In this document: piece by piece, positions 1 to 12,400 of the stretch
Numbering within the stretch: the stretch's first letter is position 1
Layout: the number at the start of each line of letters is the position of its first letter
Assembly: GCF_030848805.1 (NCBI RefSeq)
Contig: NC_092362.1
Location: forward strand, 6,882,001-6,946,000
Reading direction: 5' to 3'
DNA length: 64,000 nucleotides
From: Temnothorax longispinosus
Taxonomy: Eukaryota > Arthropoda > Insecta > Hymenoptera > Formicidae
Made by a program: the position numbers and the translations under genes
Notes under the pieces: generated by a model
Database searches by the model: none
What the model saw: only the letters and a program-made list of their open reading frames with translations
Told to the model about the DNA's origin: nothing

Positions 1-55
1 CTATACGTTAGCAACAAATGAGGTGTCTTACAATACGTGAAACTATTCTGAAAAG

Positions 56-3037
56 CTGAAGATGAAGCTGAGAATCGCGAGGGTGACTTCGTCGGATCAC
101 GGGACCTACCACTGCGTGGCAAAAAACGATCTTGACGTTGTCAAGGGATCCTTTATAGTAGACGGTTTGTTTTGCCTCGGATTATACCTCGTATTTCACC
201 TTGAATTGATAATAGAATTACGAAGAGCCATTAGAGCTACAGAATTTACTAATTAATTACAACGGAATATGAAGGATATAGGAGTAAGACCTCCGAGTTC
301 GAGGTGAATGTCCGTGTAAATTGTTACTCTGCGTTATCTCGTAGCGCAGCATTTCCAGGCTGACACTTGTCACTTCTGATCTTCAAATAAAACGAGAAAA
401 TAGATATTAATATAAAATATTAATACAAATTCTGAGAAACGAAAAGCTTACTTCTATATCCATCGTATAATTTTTAAGATTTTCTGAGATTGGAAATTTA
501 ATTTCTTTCAATGCATTTTTTTTCCAAGATTGATCCTAACACCTGTCTCTAAGAAACGACTCTGCTGGTGTTTTCTAATTAATAATAATAAATGCTAGAT
601 GACATAAAGGATCTCGAGAAATACAAAATGGGAAAGATGGAGCATGTAACGTACGGCTATCCAATGCCCACGAGCGTCGATCAGGAGCAAGAATCGTGCA
701 TTCCTGCGCAAGAAACCTGCACGACGTGTCCGAAGTGCACGTACCTAGACATAATGGACCACGTGCACGTTCAACCGTTGAGAGATATTAATAATACGTG
801 GCTGCCGCCGCGGTTAGCCGGTACGTTTAATCAATTTTAACTAATGTATTCCAACAGCGTTCCTGCACAGGGTAGATCAATTAATTTCAGGAAGTAGATG
901 TGTAAAGCTGCAATGTAAACGCATACATAGCTCATTTCCATGACATAAGAGTATATAAATCAGTATGTATAAATTTAGCGAAACGGACGTGTCGAGAACT
1001 TTTAATCGATGCGACAAAAAAAAAAGATAATAATGTAAAATGAAAAGGTATCTTCTCGGGGTAATTTTGTGTTGAATATTTTCTATAAATCTATTAGTCA
1101 CACGCAACTATTAACTTTCACAAAAGAAATGAAAATCAAGAACTTATTTAAAATGAAAGTAATTGAAATAAAGTTTTAATTTCACATTGGGGACGGATTA
1201 GGGTCTCTTTTTGATTTAACTTTTATTTATCTTCGCTATGTGCAAGCGCGTACATAGCGGCGGGGTCAAGTACACAGCGGAGAACTGTGCATTAATGACT
1301 GAAGGATCGCAATGTCGCGGAAGTTTATGCAATTAACGAACTGGCGGCACTCCCGTTAAACACGAGTGCCCGTAATATCGTGGCTAAAAAACAAACTCTT
1401 TCCACGCGAACTCCCCGACTTGGGGACTCGAAAGTTAATAACCGACGTTGGTAAATTCGCAGAGGGTTTCATAGAGGCGATAGGAAAACCTGTGCTGAAA
1501 GGGGACGATCACTACGGAAGTTGGATGTACGATACGTCCTCCAGTAACGATATCATGCCCGATCACAGACTTTGGGTCACCCGCCACAACGAGACGTCCT
1601 TCATCTACGAATACAAAACGAAGGAGCACTTTAACAACAACACGCCGACTGATCCGAAATTATTACACTTTCCTTTCCAGGTCAGCAGCTTAAGAATAAC
1701 AGAGAAACATCTCTAATTGTAGTCACACAGCCCCAGAAGAGTTTTAACTACAGCTGTAAAATAACTATAAAATAAAAGCATGGACGTATTTGCTTTAAAA
1801 AATTTTTCATGTCTAACGAGAAGGAGCTTGAAGTGAGAATTTAATCCGCTCCGTCGACGTTCTCTTCTAGGGTAACGGGCACGTGGTTTATGACAAGTCG
1901 TTTTTCTATAACCCTATGAATCGACCGTCGATACTTCGATACGATCTCTCGGGTCACCGGGCGTGCACCGACTTTTTACCCAAATGCGAGCGGATGCTTC
2001 CGTGCTTGGAGGTCGACGGCCAGAACCATCTCTACACGCATAATTTCACCTACACGGATATTAACGTGGACGAAAACGGTAAAACGAGCGGCAGGCAAAT
2101 GTTCGTTATAAATTAAAGAGGAATAATTAAACTAAAATATTTAGTACTTTTTCACGCGGAATTAAATATTACAAATGAAAACGTTATACATATAAAATAT
2201 GATATGTAATAATGTGGCGTTTCTGCAGGTTTATGGGTCATTTACCCATTATCACCTAATTGCAGCGGTACGCATAAAAATACAGTAGTAGTGAAAATGG
2301 ATCCAATTGAAATGCAGATACAGTACGCGTGGAATATCAGTATCGATCACCGTCGATTCGCGGAGATGTTTATCGCGGGAGGCGTGCTTTACGCTATACG
2401 CAACGTCACCAACAATACTATGGAAATACGGTAACACGAATGACAAACTGCCCTTCAAGTTACGATATAAGGCACAAACCTGTAGAAATTCTTACCTATA
2501 TACTTGGACTTTCAATGTTTCCTAATATCCTCAATATCTCTTTTAATTTTTAGCACTATATTATTATGTCTTCTCTTTTTACTATATCGCATATTTTCAA
2601 GACATATCCACGAATAATCGTGGAATATCTGTGCTGTATATTCGCATTAGCTTTTTTTCTGACCTGAAAATTATCATTATTATCCGCGACTCGACCGAAT
2701 TCCTTAGATACGCCCTCGATCTCTACAAAAATACAACGCTGGATGTAAACTTGTCGTTCACTAACCCCTACCACAAGACCACGGCAGTCAGCTATAATCA
2801 TAAGACTAAGGTACGTGCTTATCCGATAATGACTTACCATATTTTATCATTATATCGTATCGCGTTCGAGCATCCATTTCGTTTCAGGAGCTCTACACGT
2901 GGAACAAGGGCAACCGATTAGCCTACCCCTTGAAATGGCAAGAGGCAACTGAGAAAGTACCGTCTTCACGACATACGCATGCACCGCAAAGAAACGCGCG
3001 TAGGAGCGTCGTTAATCGCCACGAGAACATTAATTAA
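56..3037 (+). CDS. Ig and olfactomedin-domain protein (colmedin/gliomedin-like), 5' partial
   Basis: 3' part of a multi-exon gene. Exons: about 56-164, 599-820, 1367-1680, 1871-2078, 2229-2430, 2651-2810 and 2888-3037 (TAA stop). All junctions are GT-AG and in phase. The first exon ends an Ig-like domain: the GTYHCVAKN stretch is the typical F-strand DxGxYxC motif. Exon 2 holds a Cys-rich CxxCPKC segment. Exons 3-7 form an olfactomedin domain, from VGKFAEGFIEAIGKP through YGSWMYD, VVYDKSFFYN, a GVLYAI segment, LDLYKNTTLDV and ELYTWNKGN. Proteins with this domain act outside the cell in adhesion or matrix assembly; gliomedin and insect colmedin work at neural contacts. The tail after the domain is short and basic. 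The signal peptide or transmembrane anchor would lie upstream of the window. The family assignment is firm; the exact orthologue is inferred. The start of the first exon is uncertain by a few codons. Confidence 0.85.
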
Positions 3038-3112
3038 ACAAGTTTGACGTGTAACGAGTTCTCTCCTTTCGAGCCTCCTCGAGCGCGTATTTATCTTGTA
3101 ACACGTGTCAAA

Positions 3113-3118
3113 AATAAA
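3113..3118 (+). terminator. Polyadenylation signal of the olfactomedin gene
   Basis: AATAAA lies 76 bases after the TAA stop of the olfactomedin gene, at a normal distance for a short 3' UTR. Confidence 0.6.
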
Positions 3119-3380
3119 ACAGTTTAAGCGAGATTGATCAGTGCGTGTAATTATTGCTTGTCAATAAGTCCAGAAACTATGACGCTAAGAATCATCGAAT
3201 CTGCATTTTAGTCAATATAACAGAAAATAATATACAATCATGTAATTGGAACATAATTTTTTAAAATGTATTTTTAAGAAAACGTGCTATAAATGTATAA
3301 AAATATGTATAACAAAAGAAAATCCGCATAATATTTCTTTTTTGAAACAATTATTTATCGTATATCGATAGCTTTGCATA

Positions 3381-3740
3381 TTAACCCTTAAATGCCACAC
3401 CTCTCAAGAATCTCGTAAATGACACATGAGGTCTAAAAGACCCCAGCATGAAAAATGTCTCCTTACTCATTGATTTTTTTATATTTAGTTATGGAAATTA
3501 TTTTCAATGTTGTTCAAGGCTTAGAAAAGAGAATAAAATGCTTATATTGTTAAAATTTCAATTTCAACACAGTATAAAAAATTAAGTAAACTGAGTACTG
3601 CTAAGTGTACAAACGGGTAGGTCAATCACTCAACTATCATCAATGGGAGCATGAGCTCCATTTTTGGCAAGAACATTTGAAAACATTTCATTCTAAAGGG
3701 TCTGGGGTCCGCTGGACCCCGGGTGGCATTTAAGGGTTAA
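3381..3740. mobile_element. piggyBac-type MITE, 360 bp
   Basis: The element is bounded by TTAA on both sides (3381-3384 and 3737-3740), the target site used by piggyBac transposases. The perfect 14-bp terminal inverted repeats are CCCTTAAATGCCAC at 3385-3398 and its complement at 3723-3736. Sub-terminal GGTCT/GACCCC motifs repeat near both ends. The inside has no coding potential, so it is a non-autonomous copy that needed a transposase from elsewhere. Confidence 0.85.
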
Positions 3741-4584
3741 TAATATATGCCATTTATATATAAGCTTTTATTTAAAATCAATAGCGTTAAATAATTTAGA
3801 TTTTGCCCTAAAATAAAGATACGAAAGTATAAATTTATCTAAATATATATATTATACATACCCATTGCATTTGCTGAGTAAACTATACATATATGCACTT
3901 TTCAATTAAAAATTGACAATGTTGGATAATTTAAATCTTGCCTTCAGATAAAAATAAAGAAGAATAAATTTTCATAAATATATATTAAATACCCATTGCT
4001 GAGCAAATTATTTCCCAAGTACTTTAAGTCAGTATGCAACGTATATATACTTATACGTATATATATTAAGAAGGGCTTTATAAAAACAACACATCGTATA
4101 CGTTGGCACATTGATTATAACATATCGTTAGCATGTAATTATAATATAATATACCTAATAGCCATCACTATCTGCCGCAATGATAATAAAAAATTTTTAT
4201 CATTAAAAATTTTTGTTGTACCTACTGCGCAACGATTGGATTGGATATTACCTAAACGCAGCTATGACACGTTTGAAGATAGACGAGAACAATTGACTGC
4301 AGCATGCGAGGGCAATTAATACTTCGTGATTCATCATCAATTGAATCTTCGCAGTTATTATATCCGTGCGCGATCGCTCGAGCGAGACAAAATCGGCGAC
4401 GTTACGCCCTTTCTTCCCTTTTCCTTTCGGATACGCGAGAGCGCTCTGAAATTCGACGATTAGACGCGCGTAATCCGATATAATTGAAATGTCCCACATG
4501 ACACGATAATCGCCGCACTCCTACTATTTTGATATGGAAGGGGTATGGCGAATGTTCACGCGAAACTATTATATGTAGCGCGGT

Positions 4585-4592
4585 TATAAATA
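4585..4592 (+). promoter_or_regulatory. Orphan TATA-type core promoter
   Basis: TATAAATA sits in a locally GC-richer stretch. A TCAG-type initiator lies about 25 bases downstream, near 4608, which is normal TATA-to-start spacing. It faces the candidate exon at 4728-4819. No complete gene was found behind it. Confidence 0.4.
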
Positions 4593-4727
4593 CGGAGCGG
4601 AGTAGGATCAGCGGACAAGTCCAAAAGATCCCGTCGACTGTCACGTTCGCTCGCGCTACCAGCTCCGGCAGAACTACCTATCCGTACAGTTCTTGTTAAT
4701 CAAATTAGCCTTGAATCATCTTCGCAG

Positions 4728-4819
4728 AATTAATCGGAGACGTGACCGTCGCCTATCTGGACTATCGGCACCAGCTGTCGCGGTTCGGTTATGGGTACGA
4801 CCGCCAGCAGAAATTTGGG
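4728..4819 (+). CDS. Candidate exon of an unidentified gene
   Basis: An AG acceptor (TTCGCAG) precedes and a GTAGGT donor follows this GC-rich 92-nt stretch, which sits in AT-rich surroundings. One frame reads openly as GDVTVAYLDYRHQLSRFGYG followed by YDRQQKFG; its codon use looks coding. No ATG and no partner exon were recognised, and the family is unknown. It could be an internal exon of a short-lived, lineage-specific or decayed gene starting at the TATA box upstream. Confidence 0.35.
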
Positions 4820-4829
4820 GTAGGTCAAG

Positions 4830-7800
4830 TGACAAATAAAAATTATCCTGACGCTTTCCCTATTACGTAACTATTTATCACGCTCGATTGCCTTACCGAG
4901 GTCATTAACGTCACGATTGGGGACGGAGAGCGCCGTAATAATTTCGTCGAGTTCTCGACAACCATAAGACAACCTTCGTGAGAATTTATCGAAATTATAA
5001 TGGTTTTAACGTATAAGATTGTAATAACGAGCTTGTTTAAAGAAAAAGCGTTTTTCGCAGTTTTGTAAGGTGATATTGTTCGTGCAGAGAGGGAATGTGC
5101 GAGCGATCTACTTTCACTGGTCAGTTTTAATAAAGTTGATCCTCATTGTGACGGTGTCAGGCCTCTTAATGTTATGCTGTGCAATTTTAATGCGACATTA
5201 TTCAAGACATTCTTTCCCCGTTCTGTTCTTATCTCTTCTCTTCGACTGTTTCTTTTTTTAAATAAGAATCGCTTTTATAATAAGACGCAAAAAGATTTGA
5301 ACATATAAACTGCCTTGTAACGTTCAATTCGTTCTTTCCGTTTTTATCTTTCATATCTATGTGTATTACTGCTTTATCAAATTATTACGAAATTTGCTTG
5401 CGTAAGATAAAAAAGATGCAAAAATAAATGTAGTTACACCTTTATATTATTTTGTTTCATAACGATGACATCAGCAATTTTTTATGCAATATTGTTGAAT
5501 GTATGTTACGTGAGTAGAAAACATTTGATTTCTCGCCTCTTACATGATATTTGCATTTTTTTAAGCGGTCTCTAAACGATCGACGCGTGAGAAAATATGC
5601 AAAGTCATTTGAAGAAACGTCACGCAGTTTAATCTTACAAATTTATACAAAAGATAATTGGTGATTCTTTTTCACGTAAATGAGATTTTCAAAATAACGC
5701 TTGTGCCCCTTAAAAACAAACGTCCGACATTTGTCATTAATAACAAACATTAGTCATTAGTAACAAAATATATCAGTGATAAGAGAAATGATTCTACGTA
5801 TTTGCTTCATCAACATTTATTCTATCTCCATCGACACTTCTTTATTTTGCATAATACTGCATCTTCTTCCGTTATTCCGTAACAATCATATTTCACAGAA
5901 ATCTCTAAGACAATTGCTTATGATGACACTTCGCATCATCATGCTAAAATTAAAGTCGATACATGTTATCCACGCATTCGGTTTACAATAAGAAAGATAT
6001 TAGAATCGACGAGTAAGAGAAATCATATGCGAAATCGACTGCTCGAGTGTAATTCAGGACAGAAATGTCGAAATGTCAATATTTCCGTATGCAACGCATA
6101 TCGGTATAAAATATACTGCAAAAGAAACCTCGATAACCGCAACAAGATAGTTAAATGACAGCGTAGATAAAAAGGTACACTTTTAATGTGCACTTTAAAT
6201 GCTTGAGCGTCTTTTGGAACTGAAGCCGGATAATAAAATATAATCTATGCGATACGTCTTCGTTTCTGTTTATGTCTATGTCTTGCCTTTTTTGACAGGT
6301 TTCTGATATTTCTCTTATATCTTCTTTTATCTCGTCACAGCGTTTCCGTTAGGAAATAGCTATCAAAAACAGAAATTGGTGTTATTTCAACGAATTCATA
6401 TTTCGATATTATTTACATCCATACTTTTTCTATATTTTTAGCATCGAATATTGAAATGATCGATATACTATAGTATCAATTGTTTTATACAGTTTAATTA
6501 TTTAACGCTCGTATCTATGTGTGTGCCCGCACCCCATTCGTACAAGATAAAAAAAACCGATAAAATGTTCAACGAATGCAATCACAATGTTTCCTGCATT
6601 TCGTTATAGCGATAGAACCAAGAAAAAACATTGCTCACAAGAAACAAGTGTCTTTTTTATTCTTGAGTTAAAAAAATAGAAGTCAAGTGATTGATTGTCT
6701 TCGGCTCTTCATAGAATTGTTTTGTTTTACGGTGTTCTCTGCATATAAAACAACAGAGGGATTAAAATAAATTGAAGCTGCATAATTGCGGTGAAGTTAA
6801 TTAAAAAATGAATACAGCATAAATTTTTATCAAAGATTGACTTCAAAACTTTCAATAAACATTTTAATAATGTATAATTAAAATAAACAATAATTATGTA
6901 TATATATTTTCCACATAACAAAGAAATTTTAATTCTCTTTCCTAATTAGACAATAGAGACAATAAGTTATTAAATTCTAACTTCTCATAGCCCCAATAAA
7001 ATGTTTACAATAGCAACAAGAAATGGGCAAAGAGGAATACAATGTAAAATCAATTTCCGACTTCTCAGATTAAGATTGCGTAACGTATCGCAAAATAAGC
7101 TTCCACAAATCCATTTTATATCATGCTCCTTGCAGCGCGTTTAAACACTACTTTATAGTTACGATTACAAAATTACACAGCCAAGTTAAGATTAAACGTC
7201 GTGCGCGGATGTGAGTTATCAGCAACTGTCAGCGTTACGATCTTTGAAGTAGTGCTTCCGCGCGTAACGACCACGTTATTCATAATCTGAATACATTAGT
7301 ACGAAATGTGATTATATATGACGTGCTAAATAAGGTGGGTGCAAAACAAGGTTCTTCGCTAATGATCATTTGCGCGATGACCAAAACGAGCATTAAATCA
7401 ATTGTTCAAAAGAGATAAAACGAGCATTTTATCGTTATTAGAAAAAAAATTTGACGACATCGGCGACCATTCATCATACGATCGCGGCACATAAATACTT
7501 TCGCGATGGATTATAGACATCTCGCGAATAAGGGAATAACAATGTACGATTATGTAAACTCGTTAGATCGCATATTCCATTGTGTTGCATAGATTCACAT
7601 CAAGAAAATTACTCGACCGTCATGCCTGTGCATGCAACGAAATCTTCTACTTCATTTATCTATTCTTGCTTTCAATCTTCATTTCCAGTGTCTAAAAATT
7701 GCTACGCACATCCGCAAATTCTTGGCTTGTTTCATCATTCTGTACTTTTCCTTATTTCTTATTTCTTCTCTTTAAGAAACCCGTTATGTTATATGTAACT

Positions 7801-8440
7801 AAACGGTCGAATGCGATACGATCAGGCAAATTTTTTATTTGATCCTTTCTTATTGACATTGATTTCGATGTCTTATTTCTCTTATTTCTCGGATCTTTGT
7901 TTTTCTGCCGCTTCATCTGTTTATCTCTACATATATGCTGTATACACATACACATATATGGAGCAAAATGATTTTTTCATGACTATTAAATAAAAAAGTT
8001 ATGATATTTTACATTGTGTGAAATCTTGTCCCATCACTTGAATAAGTATGAATTATCTGATACGAGCCAGTATAGAACGAGAGATATGTATTTGTTTTGA
8101 ATGCAAATTTATTAAAAAAAAAAAAAGAAAAAAAATCCATAACAATGTGACATTAAGTGGGGATCGTATTTTATTTTCATAATACTCTATATATGCATAT
8201 ATAGAAATAAAGAGTATATTATCGTATATACATTAAACATATATGTGTATTATTTTAAACTTTTCTTCTCTTCTGCGAGAAACTCGAAATTACGCGATGA
8301 CTACATAATGACTTAAAGATTGCTAAACAGCATTAAATCATAATTGCATGCAACCTTGTAGAATCGTTTTTCTATCTTTCTTCTGTAGTTTAATCTCACA
8401 TAATACTGCGTAAGTTTATGGCTTCGGGCAACAAGTTATC
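4830..8440. other. Non-coding intergenic DNA
   Basis: AT-rich sequence with frequent stops in all frames. No exon pairs, repeats with clear ends or RNA genes were recognised. The short open frames here show no domain signal. Confidence 0.5.
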
Positions 8441-8447
8441 ATTAATA

Positions 8448-8490
8448 TTTTTATTCTCCTGTGTCGAGATTTTTATCCTCCTGTGTCGAG
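8448..8490. repeat. Small tandem duplication
   Basis: A 21-bp unit ending in CTCCTGTGTCGAG occurs at 8448-8468 and again at 8470-8490 with one difference. Confidence 0.8.
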
Positions 8491-8676
8491 TTAATCTCGC
8501 GTGTTCCCAGCAATAAATCACTATCAAAAGTCTCTCTCGGTCTTATGGTAGCTTGAATTTTATAAAGAGATACGATGTAAAAATATAGAGATGACAAAAA
8601 TATCAATTACAATCTCATAATATGTTATAGGTAGACAGCAATAATAGATCAACTGCTTGAATAAAAGATCAACAAT

Positions 8677-8797
8677 GGCTGTGGTCCGATTCACGCTCAT
8701 AGCGCTGTAAGCGTCATTCTGTCTTCGTTGCACATCGAATGTCAAACGAAGATAGAGCGATGCTTACAGCGTTGTGAACGTGAATCGGACCGCAGCC
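8677..8797. repeat. 121-nt palindrome (53-bp arms), probable MITE
   Basis: Arms at 8677-8729 and 8745-8797 match at 45 of 53 positions around a short loop. All eight differences are transitions. Target-site duplications are not obvious. It may be a foldback MITE or a hairpin-RNA source; no coding potential. Confidence 0.75.
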
Positions 8798-9387
8798 GAT
8801 GAGTTGCGTGATTCTACGTAAATTATCTACGTAAGCAATAACATTATATCATACATATATTCGTTGTTTGTACACAAATCTTACATTCGTCTCGAATAGC
8901 TGATAAATGAAAGAATATTGCTTCTGACGTAAACGATGGGACTGTTTTCGGCAACGTTAAAATGTCAAGCAATAAAAATATGAATAGGTACATGTCGTGT
9001 GGACATCGTCTTTTTAATGAATTTACATTCGAGACAGAAACACATCTACTCGTTCTACTGGCGCATACTAGATAATTTATACTTATTCAAGTGATGGAGT
9101 GAAAATTTTAGTTATTCATCACACGCATACACGCAAAATGTAAAATATATCATGACTTTCTCATTCAATGGCCATAAAAAATCATTGCGCTTTATATACC
9201 TGTGCTAACATTCAAATAAATGAGCATATCCATGAGCTTATTTCGAGAATTGTGCATCGTCATTCGACTTACACGATCTTCGTCGCTGCTATAATTGTTG
9301 CTTCGTGCATAGCAAAAAAAATTATGATATCTGATAATTATTATTTTTCCGTATTTCAAAAGGCGTAGATATATCTGATAAGACTTG

Positions 9388-9396
9388 TATATATAT
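9388..9396 (+). promoter_or_regulatory. TATA box of aldehyde oxidase gene 1
   Basis: TATATATAT lies 28 bases before a CCAGTG initiator-like site near 9416. That site is about 30 bases before the ATG at 9447. The spacing fits a short 5' UTR. Confidence 0.5.
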
Positions 9397-9446
9397 CGGT
9401 GGACGAAGGATTACCAGTGCGCGTACTTTGGCACAATTGACGAACG

Positions 9447-12400
9447 ATGTCGACGATAATGTAAGTTTTTATTATCGCTATAAAGAATTCATAATACACG
9501 CCAACTTATACATTATGCGTGTGTAATAATCAAAATCTGTGCGCAGCTTCATTATCAATTTCCAAAAACACTGCACTTTGATATATATATTTCACGATGA
9601 AAATTCTAAGATAAACAACTCTATTAACGTATTTAATCTAACTTATTATATCGTCAAGAAAGTGATAAATAAAAATAATTCTTATATATCCTATCACATA
9701 TCCATCTACACTTCCTCGATTGATAATAATGTTAATATTCCATGTAATCTAATATGCGCTTCGTTGCAGGGAGAGCGGAAAATCCATTAATTTTACCATA
9801 AATGGAATATCACACACGAGTACGTATTCTTCAATATTATAGATAATATAATTAAAGACGAAAAGATGTAATTCTATTAAATAGCAAAATAAGTAATTCT
9901 AATTACACAACGGTAGAAATTTAATTATGTGCATATAATGCAAGTATATAACGCAGGAAAACGTAGTTACGTCGGCAGAAACCATTATATTCAGTTACGA
10001 AAATTTAATTGTGCTATAACAGAGGCTTTAACATTCAATTGTAAAGATTTAATTATAACGGTGAGCTTTTGAAATATCGCGAAATTAAAGTCGATACAAT
10101 ATGCTTCGTGTTCGCGTTTTATGAATTATAACTATCATTTCAATATTACAATGGCCGTATCGTTTTCAGTATCGGGGAACATTCCGGCTGACACGTCTCT
10201 CAACGTCTACATTCGCGACTATGCGAAACTCCGCGGCACAAAAGCGATGTGCCACGAGGGTGGCTGTGGCGCCTGTATCGTGGCTGCGGAAATCAAGGGA
10301 GAGATAATGGCTGTGAATTCCTGCCTCGTGCCGATATTAATCTGCGACGGGTATGGGTGAATCAATCGAGAAGTTACATTCAAGTTTCACGTTAAAGAGA
10401 TAAATATTTATTTTATGACGTTACACGTCTTTTCTCGCTAGAAAAAGATTTTTGATATGCGTTAAACTTTCTTCTATCCTTTTATTTTAACTTCTTTTAA
10501 CTTTATTGGAATTTATATTAGTATTATATGATGCCCGTATCCACAAATAAATTCGCAGATGGACGATTCACACGATCGAAGGTATAGGAAATAGACGAGA
10601 TGGTTATCACTCGATTCAATCTGCGCTCGCGGGGAAAAATGGCTCTCAATGTGGATATTGCTCTCCCGGCATGGTAATGAATCTTTACAGGTGTGTGTAT
10701 AAAAAATTAATTAAAGTTATTATATTAAAGAAATGATACAATAATACAATCAAATATAGAAACTTTCTTTGAAATTGTGTCGTTGTAGTAAATTTCTACC
10801 AAACAACACATAATATCTGAGAAAAATTAACAAATAAGTCATGAATCAAAATTATAAAAAATCAAATAGTATATATAAGCAAATCGTAAATTAAAACCAT
10901 ATGCATGAATAATGATACGCATTAATTAATATTGTTACATTAATGAAATAATACATCAGGTTTAAATCTATAAAATTCCTTGGAAATTTTCGGCGTTATA
11001 GTAAAGGAGTATACTTTCTACACGAGCAACATATAATATCTCAGAAAAATTAGCAAATATGTCATTAGTCAAAAAAATTATCAAATCTCAAATAACGTAT
11101 AAACAAACCATAAATTTAAGCTACACAAATAATGATGCGCGAAGTGAACGTATTACACTTAAATGTTGCAATGCATAAGTCTAAGAGCATGTAAATAACA
11201 TTATGCACTTTATTATTGTAATTTTCAGCCTTATCCAGAACAAAAAATTAACTATGCAGGAAATCGAAAATTCCTTCGGTAGTAACATTTGTCGGTGTAC
11301 GGGTTATCGCCCGATTTTGGACGCGTTCAAGGGATTTGCCAGCGACGCACCCCCATCGCTGGTGAAGGACATTCGCGATATTGAGGTGCCCGCGCCAAAT
11401 ATTTTATTTTATACGCAAAAGTTTCATTTTTGTATTTCCAAAATTATTGCTAAAATTTTATCCTGCTTTCATACAGAATTCTGTTTTACGTGATGTACAA
11501 TTGTAGCTATTACTTTGATTTTATGGAACACTTCCTCGTAGCGTCTAAATGTTATCATGAATAAAATAATGAAATTCGCAGGAGATCTACAAAATTAAAA
11601 CCTGCCCGAAGAATGGAATGCCGTGCAAAGGCAATTGCGTCGATAAACATTTTACAGATGGAAATACGTTGAATATAAAGTTGGCGGACGCGGAATTCTA
11701 TAAAGTTTATTCGATCGAAAATCTATTTGCGGTATTTCAAGAGAAACCGGATGCAACGTATATATTAAACGGCGGAAATACAGCGCATGGTAATTTGCCT
11801 TTCACTTGCACAATATAAAAACAAATTGATACAAAAAAATATATAATGTATATGGCGAATTGATGACTCTTCTAGATCTATTACAGTCCTTCCGAAAATA
11901 ATATAATTCTTGACATAGCAATTCTTGACATAGCATAATATATCTATAATTAATAACGCTTTTTTATATAGCTCTTTTAAAAATATGAACAAACAAATGC
12001 TTTTTATCTATCATAAAAATTAATATTTACTTCATGGTTTCATACTGCGGGCTTTAATATTTAAATAAAAAAGTATACATTTTTATTTAAGTACAGAGCC
12101 AATATAAAAAGTACATCACATCATTTTTTTAACTATTAAATTCTCATAGAAAAATAATACAGTAGATATAAAATATCCTGTGTGTCTATTAATTTCATTT
12201 AACAAATAATATTTTTTCTTGAGTAATAGCGATTTTGCGATGCCAAACACGCGATATTAAAATAAAATTTCAGAATTCTCGTTAATTGCAATCAACGAGA
12301 AATCAATATTGCATAATAGTACTAGTTGCAGATGTAAATTAAAAAATATGCACACAATCCTGAGAACATAATCCTGCAGGTGTTTATCGGGTGGGCAAAA

